This document shows, piece by piece, positions 42,873 to 51,994 of a stretch of DNA of 56,271 nt; position 1 is the stretch's first letter, and each line of letters starts with the position of its first letter. Location of the stretch: positions 1 to 56,271 of the forward strand of contig JAKSIB010000022.1 in the NCBI GenBank assembly GCA_024399065.1, written 5' to 3'. A program made the translations under genes and the position numbers. A model generated the notes under the pieces. That model did not search any database and was not told the DNA's origin. It saw only the letters and a list, made by a program, of their open reading frames with translations. The stretch comes from Fibrobacter sp. Lineage in GTDB: Bacteria > Fibrobacterota > Fibrobacteria > Fibrobacterales > Fibrobacteraceae.

Positions 42873-45431
42873 ATGTGTACCACAAAAAATTACCTTCACG
42901 CCCTTGATAAAGGAATCCTTCTCCGTTTAAACGGATCCCAAAGCGGACTCGCTGCCGTTGAATTCATCTCCAAGGATGAAAAAGGATATAAGTACCAGCT
43001 CATTGAAACACCCCGTACCAACGCAAAGTTCGATGATATCGCCTTCAATATCATGAACTGCGCTAAAAAGAATTGTGCCTGTTACCAGGTGCCTGAAAGC
43101 GAAGTACCTCGTACAAAACTCACCCCCGACAACCGCATTGAAATTAAACACGTCTTCACACAAATCGATAAATACACAAAGGAAAAAACATACTACATCT
43201 GGGTTGCCGACAAAATCAAGGACGGCCATTTGCTTTGCATTCCTCCAAGTACCATCCAGATTGCTGCCGAAATCGCCGTGATGGAACACATCAGCGGCCA
43301 TAAAGGAAATCTTAGCAAAGAAACCCAAGCCGAAGTTGAGAACTTTAATCAGTATTTCGCTTTGCCTACAGTTATTCCGAAAGCTCTTTCCAGCCTGATG
43401 CAGACTACCGAATTGAATCTCCCTTCCTTCAAGGTCAAAGAAATCCCCGAAAAAGATTACGTCATTTTGAAAGACAATAACCGCCCGGGAAACAGCGAAC
43501 AGCGTGCTTTTGTATGCAATGCCCTGTCCACCACTGATTTTACTATCAAGGTGGGCCCTCCCGGATCCGGGAAAACAACCTCTGTAGTGGAATTGATTAT
43601 TCAGTTGGTAAAACGCGGCAAGCGCGTTCTACTGGTAGCCTCCACCAATGTAGCCATTGATAACATTCTGGAAAAACTGAAGGAGCACCTGGACCTCGTC
43701 TGCGTCAAACGCTATGGAAACGAAGACAGCGACAAGATCAGTAACGAGGCAAAGAAGTTTATCGTAGAAAAGCCTTTCAAGAAAACGGAAGCTACAGCCT
43801 TAAAGACACGTTTGGAATGTATTCCTGAAAATGTACGCTCCACCATACAACAGGAACTTCTTGAAAATTGCGATACCAAGAATAATGAACTTCTCTATGA
43901 AATCATTCAGGAGAACGCACCTATCGTTGCCGGCACCACTTTTGGAGCAGCATTGGCAGAAATGCGAAAGATGCACGATAAGGGCGAAACAGAACCTCCC
44001 TTTGACTATCTGATTCTTGATGAATCCTCAAAGACCACTATCCAGGAATTCTTGGTTCCAGCCTGCCTTTGCAAGCACTGGATTGTGGTTGGCGATATCA
44101 TGCAGTTGCCGCCCTATGTAAGCGACGATGACATGGCTGAAAACCTCCAGATTTGCTACCCCGATAATCAGGACAAGGAACGCGAATACACAGTTGCCGC
44201 GGATACACTTTTGGCCGCCTCAGGAAACAAAAATCACCAAACGGTCTTGCTGGTAGAAAAGGAATCCGAAATGGACGCCTACTTGTACAAGAAATATGCC
44301 ACCGAAAACAACGTCCTTTTTGCTGATGCTGACAAGAAGGAATATAAGGACATCCTGCCCTACGCAACAATTATCGTAGGTTCCCATGAATCCTTCAAGA
44401 AGAATTGTTCCATGATCGCACCGCGTATTACAACCGTACGCCTTGCACGTGATAAACAAACTTGCCGCGTTCTTCATGAAGACGAGATGCAGGAATGGGT
44501 GAGCATTGCCCGCTACAATCGTGAACAGTTGTTTGGACGCTTCGACGAGAACAAGCCCAAGGAATGGCACGATGAAGTGGCATGGCGCTTGATCCGCATG
44601 TTTGAACAGCGCGATAACGACGTCAACGCAGACCGTAGCACATTGGCTCGCCTCGCAAGCGAATTGGAAGCACTGATTCCTACCGGAGACAAGGAAGCCT
44701 GTATGAAGAGCATCCGCATCTTTGAACAAATTTACCTGCCTTCCTACATGGAACTTCTGCTTCGTGGCTTTGGCGAATACAAGGACTTGGCTCTCTTCCG
44801 TGGCATTCCCCAGAAGATGTTGGACGAGCGCCTCATCAAGCTCTCCTACCAGCATCGCAGCGATCCGGAAATTGCACAGCTCGCCTCTGAAGAATTTTAT
44901 GACGGAAAGGCGATGCGTTCTGAACACATGGTCGGAAAACGCGAATGGAACTACCACCGTTTCAAGCATCACAACCATTGGGAGAACATCAAGGGCAGTT
45001 GCGATATCAAGAACCGCAACAAGAAGGAACAAAAGTGGATTGAACAGGAATTAATCAAGTTCCGCGATTTCACTAAGGTCAATCCCAAGAAGGAAGGCAA
45101 GTGGACAGTCGCCGTACTTTCCTTCTACAAGGAACAGGCAGATGAACTGAATAAGTCCTGCAAGAAGATCTTTGCCAAGTGCGAAAAGTTCGTGGAATTC
45201 AGCGCAGGTTCTGTAGACTCGTTCCAAGGACACGAAGCAGACATCATCTTCCTTAGCTATAGCAACCAGGTTCCCACCTGTTTCATTGGCGCCCCCAACC
45301 GCTTGAATGTGGCTATCACCCGCGCACGCTATATGATGGTTCACGTCGGCAACTGGAACGCCATGAGCAAGGGCCAGGGCGCAATCGGACGCATCACCCA
45401 GAAACTCAAGCCCGTAACCCACAACTCTTAA
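42873..45431 (+). CDS. UPF1-like superfamily 1 helicase
   Basis: The 852-residue protein is a superfamily 1B-type nucleic-acid helicase. It has an N-terminal domain of about 220 residues, then Walker A GPPGSGKTTSVVELI (about 228-240), a motif II DESSKTTIQEF (about 383), VVGDIMQLPPYV (motif III), and the C-terminal motifs SAGSVDSFQGHEADIIFLSY (V) and RLNVAITRARYMM (VI). The usual DEAA/DEAS box is DESS here. No nuclease motif is visible in the remainder. It is the largest gene of a four-gene operon with strong ribosome binding sites; AAAAGGAAATAAACC precedes this ATG. Confidence 0.85.
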   Translation: MCTTKNYLHALDKGILLRLNGSQSGLAAVEFISKDEKGYKYQLIETPRTNAKFDDIAFNIMNCAKKNCACYQVPESEVPRTKLTPDNRIEIKHVFTQIDKYTKEKTYYIWVADKIKDGHLLCIPPSTIQIAAEIAVMEHISGHKGNLSKETQAEVENFNQYFALPTVIPKALSSLMQTTELNLPSFKVKEIPEKDYVILKDNNRPGNSEQRAFVCNALSTTDFTIKVGPPGSGKTTSVVELIIQLVKRGKRVLLVASTNVAIDNILEKLKEHLDLVCVKRYGNEDSDKISNEAKKFIVEKPFKKTEATALKTRLECIPENVRSTIQQELLENCDTKNNELLYEIIQENAPIVAGTTFGAALAEMRKMHDKGETEPPFDYLILDESSKTTIQEFLVPACLCKHWIVVGDIMQLPPYVSDDDMAENLQICYPDNQDKEREYTVAADTLLAASGNKNHQTVLLVEKESEMDAYLYKKYATENNVLFADADKKEYKDILPYATIIVGSHESFKKNCSMIAPRITTVRLARDKQTCRVLHEDEMQEWVSIARYNREQLFGRFDENKPKEWHDEVAWRLIRMFEQRDNDVNADRSTLARLASELEALIPTGDKEACMKSIRIFEQIYLPSYMELLLRGFGEYKDLALFRGIPQKMLDERLIKLSYQHRSDPEIAQLASEEFYDGKAMRSEHMVGKREWNYHRFKHHNHWENIKGSCDIKNRNKKEQKWIEQELIKFRDFTKVNPKKEGKWTVAVLSFYKEQADELNKSCKKIFAKCEKFVEFSAGSVDSFQGHEADIIFLSYSNQVPTCFIGAPNRLNVAITRARYMMVHVGNWNAMSKGQGAIGRITQKLKPVTHNS

Positions 45432-45463
45432 CATACAGAACAACACTAAAAGGAGACTTCATT

Positions 45464-46120
45464 ATGGAACTCTACATCGACAATGAAATTAAAAACTACC
45501 TGGTCAAGGGCGAAATTAAAATCAAGCGTAAGAATCCCTGGGTTCTCCCTTTCCTGCGCTATATCGAGGAACACCCTCACACAAACGAAGAAGGCATCAG
45601 CCGTGATTTGTTCTGCGATAACGGAGCAGCACGCAAGTCGGCCGTAAAGAACATCCTGTTTTTCTTTAAGCAGCAAGGCCTTATTTCCTACGACAATGTA
45701 AACGGTTATTCGCTCACGGAAACCGGCAATGATGTTTTCTTGACGTCTTCCATTTGGCTGGGCATGAAGGGCGCATTTGATATTACATTGTGGCAGCCCT
45801 ATGGTAGCCAGGTTCCGTTTATTCTGAACGTACAACCGGTTCCTGAACACTGGTACGATAATGGTAAGAACGGTTTGGAAGATATTCCCGAAGAATACGG
45901 AACGAATCTGGAGAATCTGATTCTCTGCAGCGACTCCGTTAAGCTTGATTCCATCGGCAAGTACTACCGTCCCACCCACATCAATACCGATTTTTCCGCC
46001 CAGGTAAATTCCAAGCGCCAGGTCAATATCAAGGCCAATCCCAAAGTAGATGGCATGGATTCCTACGAACTTAATTTCACCATCAATGAAGATACCTACG
46101 CATCCATCATTGACGGCTAA
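45464..46120 (+). CDS. Winged-helix protein of the helicase operon
   Basis: Residues of about 25-95 (NPWVLPFLRYIEEHPHTNEE, SAVKNILFFFKQQGLISYDN, GYSLTETGNDVF) look like a winged helix-turn-helix. The remaining 120 residues have strands (WLGMKGAFDITLWQPYGSQV) and a PVPEHWYDNGKNGLED loop; I recognise no family. It may bind DNA for the helicase or regulate the operon. The ATG follows AAAAGGAGACTTCATT, 32 bases after the helicase stop. Confidence 0.68.
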   Translation: MELYIDNEIKNYLVKGEIKIKRKNPWVLPFLRYIEEHPHTNEEGISRDLFCDNGAARKSAVKNILFFFKQQGLISYDNVNGYSLTETGNDVFLTSSIWLGMKGAFDITLWQPYGSQVPFILNVQPVPEHWYDNGKNGLEDIPEEYGTNLENLILCSDSVKLDSIGKYYRPTHINTDFSAQVNSKRQVNIKANPKVDGMDSYELNFTINEDTYASIIDG

Positions 46121-46151
46121 CTCACAAACCCCAACCCCAAAGGAGACTTCT

Positions 46152-46307
46152 ATGTCCAAGCAGACCAACCTCAACAATCACGCAAACCAGCTGAACGCAA
46201 ACAAGGGCACAAGCGGTTTCAACAAGGCTTATACCGCTGCCGTGAATAACCGCGCAAACCAGCTGAACCCTAACAACAAGCTTTACAAGGGAGGCCGTGG
46301 TAAATAA
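46152..46307 (+). CDS. Mini-protein with NNxANQLNPNN motif
   Basis: The 51-residue protein repeats a motif: NNHANQLNANKG near the start and NNRANQLNPNN near the end, followed by KLYKGGRGK. It is rich in Asn with a basic tail. Short proteins with an N-x-A-N-Q-x-N-P-N-N motif are widespread in bacteria and, as far as I know, uncharacterised. The ATG follows CAAAGGAGACTTCT, nearly the same leader as the upstream gene, 31 bases after its stop. It is probably an expressed member of the operon. Confidence 0.72.
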   Translation: MSKQTNLNNHANQLNANKGTSGFNKAYTAAVNNRANQLNPNNKLYKGGRGK

Positions 46308-46350
46308 GCCGTTTTCCAACGAAAGCACGAGTGCTCTCGCAGATGATTCC

Positions 46351-46405
46351 TGCAAACAATTGTTTGCAAAATGAAGGCAAGGGCGAAAAAAACCTTGCCT
46401 TTTTC
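46351..46405 (+). terminator. Compound terminator of the helicase operon
   Basis: A perfect 18-bp palindrome TGCAAACAATTGTTTGCA (46351-46368) is followed by the terminator stem AGGCAAGG/CCTTGCCT and T5. The same two-part unit ends the next gene at 48154-48211. Confidence 0.8.
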
Positions 46406-46485
46406 TTTCAACAGAATAAATTTTCACCCAAAATTTATTACGGCTGTGCCAACTTTTTTCATTATGGCATTTGTATTTTAATTCT

Positions 46486-47979
46486 ATGACTCTGACTCTA
46501 GTTTCACATTTCTCTGCACGCCCAACAACTGCCGATGTTCTTAAGCAGTGTTTGCTTTCATGGGAAGATGGTGTAAGGCGTTTATCGGATATCAGCATTG
46601 TCGAGGCTGCACAAAGATTCATTTCTTCGGACGGCGATCTCAGTAGTCCCTGTATCGAAGGAATCATAAGTGACGAATTCATCAATGGAAGCCGAAAGAT
46701 GCTAGGCCTCCTCTTTGAAGGAACCTTGCTTCTGCAGGGCGATTGCGCAGTAAAAACAAAGATGGTCATGCGCTTCGGTGACTCAGAATTCACAGGCGAA
46801 ATCTACGTAACAATGTTGAACTTTCCGCAAGGCAAGCCCATAGAGAAAAAATTCTTCTCTCTATGGAGCATACTGTACGGAAACATAATCAAGGAAAGCA
46901 CTCCTTTCACGTGGACATCATCTGCTCCGCGAATTCTGCTGGACCAGACTCCTCTCCACTGGATTTTAAGAATTATCAACTATCAACGAAAGTTTCTCCA
47001 TGTAGATACCATGGAAGTGCGATCCGCCGAAAACGCGGTTACCGAGGCCGTGAACGAAGCTGCGCCAAACGCAGAGACCGCGGTTATTGAAACCTCGACA
47101 AACGTCGAAGCTGACAGCCCTGAAGCTGAATCATCAACAGCTACAGAGTCCGAAACCTCCCAGGACATTGCAAAACTCCAAGAACAACTGGAAAAATACA
47201 AAAGCGAGAACGAGGAACTGTCCGAAAAGAACGAGCAGCTCACAAATATCAATCGCGACTTAAAGAAGAACCAGAAAACCTACATCCAAAATATCGAAGA
47301 GCAAAAGAAACGTCTCAGGGTACTAAAGAAGCGTGCCGATAGCGCCGAAGCCCGCGCAAAGGAAGCCGCCAGAGGCGATGTCAAGGAATTCTGCGAACAC
47401 TTTGACCAAGAGCTGGAAAGGCTCGAAACGGAAGCCACAGAAAAGAACGAACGTATAAATCAACTGACGCTCGATCTTGACACGGCTAACGGGAAAATCA
47501 CCTCCCTCAAGGGCAGACTCAATAAGCAAAACATGGGCAATGGAATCTACGGACTTTTGGCAGCGCCGGAAAATGAAGGTGAAAAATACGAGAATGAATT
47601 TGGCATCGCGATTTTAAGCGCCCTGCACAAGGCCATCGACAAGACGCCCACAAAAAACAACTCTCCCCACACGCGAAGCATTGACGTGTGGCAAGCCATC
47701 ATCGACGCCAATCCTGATCTTGAGAAGGCTTTTGAACAATATTGCAACGATACGAAAGCCCTGAAGAACGCTACTGTCGGTGGTGAACTTGACAAGAAAA
47801 AACACCTTCTGAAGCCATTCAACCTGGATTTTAACGACCACCACAATAATCACGGCAGAATTTCCTTTGGCAGCGACGACCGTTATATCGCCAGCACCGC
47901 CTCCACTGCCAGCGAAACCGCTTCCGGATTCAGTAACTGTGCAAAGGACCTACGAAACACCTTCCTATTCCCCACGTAG
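46486..47979 (+). CDS. Coiled-coil protein of unknown function
   Basis: The 497-residue protein has an N-terminal domain of about 165 residues, an Ala/Glu/Thr-rich linker, a coiled coil (about 230-345, DIAKLQEQLEKYKSENEELS onwards) and a C-terminal domain with FGIAILSALHKAID, DVWQAIIDANPDLEKAFEQY and DFNDHHNNHGRISFGSDDRY. I recognise no family; the HGRISF-DDRY end looks conserved. The ATG at 46486 lies a few bases after a TATTTT box, suggesting a very short leader. It has its own terminator, so it is transcribed apart from the helicase operon. Confidence 0.65.
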   Translation: MTLTLVSHFSARPTTADVLKQCLLSWEDGVRRLSDISIVEAAQRFISSDGDLSSPCIEGIISDEFINGSRKMLGLLFEGTLLLQGDCAVKTKMVMRFGDSEFTGEIYVTMLNFPQGKPIEKKFFSLWSILYGNIIKESTPFTWTSSAPRILLDQTPLHWILRIINYQRKFLHVDTMEVRSAENAVTEAVNEAAPNAETAVIETSTNVEADSPEAESSTATESETSQDIAKLQEQLEKYKSENEELSEKNEQLTNINRDLKKNQKTYIQNIEEQKKRLRVLKKRADSAEARAKEAARGDVKEFCEHFDQELERLETEATEKNERINQLTLDLDTANGKITSLKGRLNKQNMGNGIYGLLAAPENEGEKYENEFGIAILSALHKAIDKTPTKNNSPHTRSIDVWQAIIDANPDLEKAFEQYCNDTKALKNATVGGELDKKKHLLKPFNLDFNDHHNNHGRISFGSDDRYIASTASTASETASGFSNCAKDLRNTFLFPT

Positions 47980-47992
47980 CGTTGGTTTGCCA

Positions 47993-48179
47993 CGCTCTCG
48001 CTATCAAATTTTGCAAGCAAATGTAAGCCGAATGCTGCGGAAGCAAGTTTACTTGCTTACATTGCTGAGGCGAAGTTTGCTCTGCAAACAATGGGCCCAA
48101 AGGGCCTTTGCGCTGCAATTTGCTAATGAGAGCATAAACGCTCTCGCTATCAAATTTTGCAAACAATTGTTTGCAAAAT
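47993..48179. repeat. Hairpin-cluster repeat
   Basis: Two copies of CGCTCTCGCTATCAAATT (extending to TTGCAA; 47993-48016 and 48139-48162) bracket a chain of stem-loops: AAGCAAGTTTACTTGCTT (48041-48058), the core CATTGCTGAGGCGAA (48060-48074), GTTTGC/GCAAAC (48075-48089) and GGCCC/GGGCC. The core and its flanking hairpins repeat the layout seen at 29027-29186. A 26-bp palindrome closes the cluster at 48154-48179. Confidence 0.75.
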
Positions 48180-48182
48180 GAA

Positions 48183-48211
48183 GGCAAGGGAAGAAAAACC
48201 CTTGCCGTTTT
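48183..48211 (+). terminator. Terminator of the coiled-coil gene
   Basis: The stem GGCAAGGG/CCCTTGCC is followed by GTTTTC. It is the second copy of the compound terminator at 46351-46405. Confidence 0.75.
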
Positions 48212-48257
48212 CGTTTCGTATATTAAATTATCTGCACAACTTTTTTTGGAGGTTAAG

Positions 48258-49178
48258 ATGAACAAGATAAAGCTCTTGCCGTTTCTCGGCATGGCCATTC
48301 TCGCTGCATGCACCAGTGAAGAATCCATTAGCAACCCGAATGGCGAATCTAAATGGAACTCGCAATTTCCCATCAGCATAGACCAAAGTGAAAATTCCTT
48401 GACTATGCAGATTGATTACTACTACAACGCCTGCCAACTTATTAAAGATGGTGAAAAATATTCCACAAAGTGGGATACTATGTCATTGCAGTTTACCTTG
48501 GAAATGCAGTACACACTCACGGCGAATAAACTTACCATGTGGCAAAAGGAAGAGGGACCTTCCAGCGCCCTCACATATACCAAGGTTGGCGGCGACAATT
48601 CTCTTTACGGTACCTGGAATTACGACAGCAGTGAAGACGTAATGGAGATTACCGACAAATTTATCTACACCACGGAACAGTCAAACGCCGACAATTCTGA
48701 ACAGGAGCCTGTTGAATCGGAAATTGATCTCGCCAATTCCTATTTCATTTATGATCTGTACAGTTGCGGTGCCGAAGGGTACAACTGCAATTTCGGGCAT
48801 TGGCATTTTACTAAGAAGGCGCCCGATTTTCTGGAAGACATGATTTATAGGCAGGGCATCGTAATTCACGAAAGTACCGACCGTTTCCAGAGACTTTCCT
48901 TCAAGGGAAAAGAAATCACAGTAAATGTAGAACACGTGCAGCTAGATTCATTGAATGACGGAAATGCGCTGATTTCAGCCACCATTCAAATCCAAGGCGA
49001 CACATGTAATTTTAGACATGCCGATTTAGCCCCCACAAAGGAACTGTGCAAAGCCGAAAATGCAGAAGATTTGGCAACATTCGCCTATAGCGATGAGGAC
49101 GGCAAAATCTACTCAACTTCGTATGTAATCGACAATAGCGACGAATTCGCCTTGTGCGTCTCGAGACTGCTGAACTAG
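48258..49178 (+). CDS. Lipoprotein of unknown function
   Basis: The 306-residue protein has a lipoprotein signal peptide with lipobox LAAC (Cys18) and mixed strands with several cysteines (YYYNACQLI, DLYSCGAEGYNCNFGHWHFT, GDTCNFRHADL). I recognise no family; Fibrobacter genomes carry many such paralogues. The ATG at 48258 follows GGAGGTTAAG. Its stop codon overlaps the convergent sbcC stop by 4 bases. Confidence 0.72.
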   Translation: MNKIKLLPFLGMAILAACTSEESISNPNGESKWNSQFPISIDQSENSLTMQIDYYYNACQLIKDGEKYSTKWDTMSLQFTLEMQYTLTANKLTMWQKEEGPSSALTYTKVGGDNSLYGTWNYDSSEDVMEITDKFIYTTEQSNADNSEQEPVESEIDLANSYFIYDLYSCGAEGYNCNFGHWHFTKKAPDFLEDMIYRQGIVIHESTDRFQRLSFKGKEITVNVEHVQLDSLNDGNALISATIQIQGDTCNFRHADLAPTKELCKAENAEDLATFAYSDEDGKIYSTSYVIDNSDEFALCVSRLLN

Positions 49179-51994
49179 CATTCTATCTGAACACGACTGA
49201 TTTTGTTCTCGTCCTTCGTGACGCGAACAATCTTCTCGATTTTGTTTTCAAGTTCGTTCACATGGCTGATGATACCTACCAAGCGGTGATCGCCGGCAAG
49301 ATTCTGAAGTACATTGATGGCGGACTTGAGACTTTCATCGTCTAGGGAACCGAAGCCTTCGTCCACGAACATGGTGTCCAGTTGGATGCCACCGGCGGAA
49401 CTTTGTACTTCGTCGGCAAGGCCCAAGGCAAGCGATAGAGACGCAAGGAAACTTTCGCCACCGCTCAAAGTTTTCACTTCACGTTGCTTACCGCTGACAT
49501 GGTCAATAACGTTCAAGTCGAGACCGCTTTGGCTCCTGTTATTGGAAGCTTCCTCACGGCGAATCAATTCGTACTGGCCGTTGGACAAAAGATGGAAGCG
49601 TCTGTTGGCATGACGGATAATACGGTCAAAATAGGAAGTCTGTACGTAAGTTTCCAGCATCAGCTTTTCACGGCCGCTGAGGCCGCCATTTGCCGTGTCT
49701 GCAAGATTCTTGAGCCATTGACGTTTCTTGCTGGCATCACCCAAGTCAGCAGCAAGCTTCTGGATATTTTCCAGAGTTTTCATATTCTGCTTCACGCGTC
49801 CGGAGGCGATATTCCACACATTAATTTTCTTTTGCTGTAAATCCTTCAACGCTTGGCTTGCAGTTTCTAGCGAAGACAAGTCATATTCCGGTGCGCCTTC
49901 CAAAGATTTTTTCAGACCATCGATTTGGCCGTTCAAAGCCTTGACTTCACCTACACAATCATTGTAGGCAGCTACTGCAGATTCCAGCGCCTTGCTGGAT
50001 GCATTCAAAGATGTCTGTAACTTCTGAATTTCGCTGAAGGCGAGAGCCCTACTTTCAAAAGCAAGTCCCTTAAGCAAATCTTCAATAGCAATCTTCAGAC
50101 TTTCAATTTCCTGATCAGCAGCAGCATTCTTGCGGCCAAGTTCTTCATTGGCGGAACGCTTCTTTTCCAGAATATTTTCCTTGGCAGGGATTCCTGCTTC
50201 CAGATTTTCCAGTTCCTGCTTGCGAGCAACCTTCTGTGTTTCTGTAGCCAGCTCACCATTGAGACGCTGCAACGCGTCGCGATTTTTCAAAAACTCTTCG
50301 TTGCCACGTTCCTTTGCATCTTCAATAGCGCATTCCCCGAAGAGACTATTCAATTCTTCCTGAAGTGCAGTTTTCAGGACATCGCACTTTTCCTTCAACT
50401 TGGCAGCATCTTCACTTTTAGCGTTACGATTTTTTTCCGCAACAGACACGCGGTCCTTCAAAATTTCAAGTTCTGCCTGAGTAGGAGCCTCCATGGACTT
50501 GCAGGCTTTATGAGGATGATGAGTAGAGCCGCAAACCGGACATTCACAGCCTTCTTCCAAGGCGTCCGCAAGGATGCCTGCCTGTTCATTCAAGAAAGCA
50601 CGATGCTTATTTTCGTACTCGTCATGAAATGCACTGTAACTAGATTCAGCCTTAAGGAATTCGCCTTGAGCCTTCTTTAATTTGTCCAATTCCTCATTAT
50701 ATGCTTTCTGCTGAACTGCAACACATTTAATATCGTCCTGGCGTTTTTCCAGATCCTTGATATCGGTTTCCAGCTTGACCTTGTTTGCGCCTGCATTGGA
50801 AAGTGTGGAAAGTTCAATCTTCAATTTCTGAATTTCAGTTTCCAGTGCCTTAACTGCTGCACTTTCCAAATTGAATTTTTCTAGGCCGGATTTTAGTGCA
50901 GCTTCCTTCTGCTTCAACTCAGTACGCTTCTGTTCCAGACCATCGTACTGCGGCAAAGAATTTGTGATGGTGGTAATCTGCTTCTGCAGTTCATCACGTT
51001 CAGGCTGTTTCTGTTCCTGAGCAGTCTTGGCATCAAGTTTTTCTTTTAGTTCAGCTTCTTTTTGAGGAAGCTTTTCCTGGGCACTCTTCAATTCGCCACG
51101 GCTCTTTACGACACCACTAGCCTTGCCAAGTTCCTTGTCCTGTTCGGAAATTTTATCCTTAAGATTTTCCAGTTCCTTTTCAGAAGCCTTTACAACAACA
51201 TCGTCTTCGGTGACAAGCTTCTTCAAAAGTTCGCAGACTTCATCCCAGTCACCGATGCACATACCCTTGGCCATCTTGACCTGTTCAGATACATCTTCGG
51301 TATAATTCGACTGCTCGCCACACTGAATGCCAGAAACATAAGTGCAAGCCGTCTGTACCAAGGTATCGCAAGTCTTGCCAAACTTGGCAGACTCTTCGCT
51401 CAACTTCCTCTGAAGTTTTTCAAAGTTATCTGTCTTGAAAATCTTGCGGAAAATTTCCTTTCGCTTATCCGTTTTTTCCAGGAGGAGGCTCATAAAATCG
51501 CCCTGAGCGATCATAGCGATTTGCGTAAACTGATCACGATCCAAACCACCCATGACAGCCTTTACGGCTTCAGCGACATCCTTGTCCTTGGAAACAGAGC
51601 GGCTCGTCGCAGTCACCTTGCCACTTTCATCGGGATAAAAGAAGGTAACGGAAGCGGCTTCCTTTGTCATCCCCTCGCCACGAGTTTTAGGGCGTTCATA
51701 TTCCGGATTTCGACAAATGCGGTATTCCTTGCAATCGTATGCGAAAGTCAATTCCACTTCGGTGCGTGTTTCCGGCTTGGCGTTCAAACAACGGAAAAGT
51801 TTGGCATCATCACGATTATTGCCGCTTGCCTTTCCAAACAAAGCATAGGTCACAGCGTCAAAAATGGTAGTCTTGCCGGCACCAGTATCGCCGCTAATCA
51901 AGTAGAGGCCATGCGTACCCAACTTTTCAAAATCAATTTCAGTACGTTCGGCATAGGGGCCAAAACCAGTGATAACAAGTTTCAAAGGTCTCAT
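49175..51994 (-). CDS. sbcC: Exonuclease subunit SbcC (Rad50-like ATPase)
   Basis: With SbcD this ATPase opens and trims hairpin and blocked DNA ends. The 939-residue protein has an N-terminal Walker A (GDTGAGKTTIFDAVTYALFG), a Q-loop MIAQGDFMSLL, long coiled coils with a central zinc hook CPVCGSTHHPH, a signature motif LSGGESFLASLSLALGLA and Walker B MFVDEGFGSLDDESL. The ATG at 51994 shares a base with the sbcD stop (TAATG) and follows GGAAGGGGGAAAAC, so the two are co-translated. Confidence 0.95.
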   Translation of the reverse strand: MRPLKLVITGFGPYAERTEIDFEKLGTHGLYLISGDTGAGKTTIFDAVTYALFGKASGNNRDDAKLFRCLNAKPETRTEVELTFAYDCKEYRICRNPEYERPKTRGEGMTKEAASVTFFYPDESGKVTATSRSVSKDKDVAEAVKAVMGGLDRDQFTQIAMIAQGDFMSLLLEKTDKRKEIFRKIFKTDNFEKLQRKLSEESAKFGKTCDTLVQTACTYVSGIQCGEQSNYTEDVSEQVKMAKGMCIGDWDEVCELLKKLVTEDDVVVKASEKELENLKDKISEQDKELGKASGVVKSRGELKSAQEKLPQKEAELKEKLDAKTAQEQKQPERDELQKQITTITNSLPQYDGLEQKRTELKQKEAALKSGLEKFNLESAAVKALETEIQKLKIELSTLSNAGANKVKLETDIKDLEKRQDDIKCVAVQQKAYNEELDKLKKAQGEFLKAESSYSAFHDEYENKHRAFLNEQAGILADALEEGCECPVCGSTHHPHKACKSMEAPTQAELEILKDRVSVAEKNRNAKSEDAAKLKEKCDVLKTALQEELNSLFGECAIEDAKERGNEEFLKNRDALQRLNGELATETQKVARKQELENLEAGIPAKENILEKKRSANEELGRKNAAADQEIESLKIAIEDLLKGLAFESRALAFSEIQKLQTSLNASSKALESAVAAYNDCVGEVKALNGQIDGLKKSLEGAPEYDLSSLETASQALKDLQQKKINVWNIASGRVKQNMKTLENIQKLAADLGDASKKRQWLKNLADTANGGLSGREKLMLETYVQTSYFDRIIRHANRRFHLLSNGQYELIRREEASNNRSQSGLDLNVIDHVSGKQREVKTLSGGESFLASLSLALGLADEVQSSAGGIQLDTMFVDEGFGSLDDESLKSAINVLQNLAGDHRLVGIISHVNELENKIEKIVRVTKDENKISRVQIEC

